Shown here: positions 23,449 to 23,951 of the stretch, in pieces
How positions within the stretch are numbered: position 1 is the stretch's first letter
How the letters are laid out: every line of letters begins with the position of its first letter
The notes under the pieces: model-generated
Database searches by the model: none
What the model saw: only the letters and a program-made list of their open reading frames with translations
Told to the model about the DNA's origin: nothing
Translations under genes and position numbers: made by a program
NCBI GenBank assembly: GCA_020060485.1
Contig: JAGVAB010000043.1
Span: 1 to 23,951, forward strand
Source of the DNA: Anaerolineales bacterium
Lineage (GTDB): Bacteria > Chloroflexota > Anaerolineae > Anaerolineales > Anaerolineaceae
Direction of reading: 5' to 3'
Length of the DNA: 23,951 nucleotides

Positions 23449-23705
23449 ACAGCCTAAATTCAACCGTACACTTTAACAAGCTCAGTTCACGGTTGAAAAA
23501 ACCAACACCTCGGCCCTGCGAAGGAACTCGCATATGGCAGCTTGCTCCGCCCACTGAATTCGAGGAAGGGTTTGTTGAGAATATCCTGCTTCACATTCCT
23601 ATGGCATTCTCAAGAAAGCTTGACAAAATAGATTTTCGAAAGCAGTGGCGTACATCCAGCCCAAATCAGTTTCAAATACCGGTGATGATTTACCCCCTCC
23701 CATCA

Positions 23706-23761
23706 TCCCTCCCCCGGTATTGATCCAATTTTCATTCCTGGCGTACCGGCCGGGGGAGGGA
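23706..23761. repeat. 12-bp GC-rich inverted repeat, 32-nt loop
   Basis: TCCCTCCCCCGG (23706-23717) is perfectly complementary to CCGGGGGAGGGA (23750-23761). CCGGTA and TACCGG inside give an alternative pairing. The arms share the CTCCC/CCCC character of the hairpin at 14861-14884 and of the next repeat, so all may belong to one dispersed family. Confidence 0.6.
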
Positions 23762-23766
23762 AAAAC

Positions 23767-23805
23767 TGTGCTGTGTTGAGCAGCTTCGCTGCTCAACACA
23801 GCACA
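23767..23805 (-). terminator. 18-bp perfect hairpin with T-run on the - strand
   Basis: TGTGCTGTGTTGAGCAGC (23767-23784), loop TTC, and its exact complement (23788-23805). On the - strand the hairpin is followed by G and TTTTT (complement of 23761-23765), the form of an intrinsic terminator. It would end a - strand transcript arriving from beyond the right edge. It may instead be the core of a composite palindromic element, as it lies between two other inverted repeats. Confidence 0.55.
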
Positions 23806-23810
23806 AGAAG

Positions 23811-23867
23811 CTCCCCTTCCCGCAAAAGAATGAAGATCACACGTCAAGCACTTCGCGGGGAGGGGAG
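23811..23867. repeat. 13-bp GC-rich inverted repeat, one mismatch
   Basis: CTCCCCTTCCCGC (23811-23823) pairs with GCGGGGAGGGGAG (23855-23867) at 12 of 13 positions, with a 31-nt loop. It is followed by TTTGAGGGGTGGGG, a kind of tail often seen with short intergenic repeats. It lies 5 nt after the 18-bp hairpin. Confidence 0.55.
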
Positions 23868-23951
23868 TTTGAGGGGTGGGGTGCAGAAAACCTGGCGATA
23901 TACGCAAACCAGGGCTTATTTGGCCTGTAATTTGGCGTCATCATTAAGATA

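Larger units (their letters stand above)
23449..23951. other. 503-bp region after the UvrA-like gene, no convincing gene
   Basis: It starts with a 9-bp inverted repeat TTCAACCGT/ACGGTTGAA (23459-23467 and 23489-23497, 21-nt loop), which may mark the transcript end but is followed by A-run, not T-run. Several GC-rich palindromes come next (separate entries). Open frames 23427-23723 (+) and 23599-23907 (-) run across the palindromes and have low-complexity, unrecognisable products, so I do not call them. Confidence 0.55.

Noticed and set aside
23427..23723. Open frame on the + strand after the UvrA-like gene
   Set aside because: It overlaps the end of that gene and runs into the GC-rich palindromes; no domain is recognisable.
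23599..23907. Open frame on the - strand at the right end
   Set aside because: It is made largely of the translated inverted repeats, with odd composition and no family signal.

Overview
The window reads as a stretch of an environmental bacterial chromosome. I infer a Chloroflexota (Anaerolineae-like) origin from the many hybrid kinases with PAS, GAF and MASE1 inputs, the style of the lipobox, and the GC-rich palindromic repeats between genes. No rRNA, tRNA or marker gene is present to confirm this. I see no CRISPR array, transposase or phage gene.

Left part (about 1-12900, all + strand): a dense signalling cluster. In order it holds the receiver-domain end of a hybrid kinase cut by the window edge; a Nudix hydrolase overlapping it; a MASE1-PAS-GAF hybrid histidine kinase whose receiver has lost its phospho-acceptor Asp; a sensor made of five PAS domains with no output domain; a CheR methyltransferase with a 4-nt start/stop overlap with that sensor; a membrane hybrid kinase (four-helix sensor, HAMP, GAF, kinase, two receivers); a soluble REC-kinase-REC protein overlapping it by 11 nt; and a REC-PAS-HD-GYP c-di-GMP phosphodiesterase. 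From the PAS sensor to the HD-GYP gene the spacing is 15 nt or less or overlapping, so this looks like one operon. A RelA/SpoT-like protein with a degenerate synthetase domain follows 90 nt later. Together the cluster could connect environmental and membrane signals, via phosphorelay and possibly methylation, to c-di-GMP and (p)ppGpp levels.

Middle part (about 14850-19600): a 334-bp intergenic stretch with a perfect GC-rich hairpin, then a small conserved Cys-containing protein on the + strand. Converging on it from the - strand is a polyamine-type ABC importer in the order potD, potB, potC, potA. The last three genes are tightly coupled. The potD leader has several inverted repeats that could form competing structures.

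Right part (about 19600-23951): a divergent intergenic region with an 18-bp perfect palindrome, then a regulator with two MerR-type DNA-binding domains, possibly read from a leaderless mRNA. It is followed by a UvrA paralogue that lacks the UvrB-binding region (UvrA2/DrrC type), which suggests a drug- or DNA-damage-responsive protection pair. The last 503 bp hold no convincing gene but carry a cluster of palindromes, including a strong hairpin that would act as a terminator for a - strand gene beyond the window.
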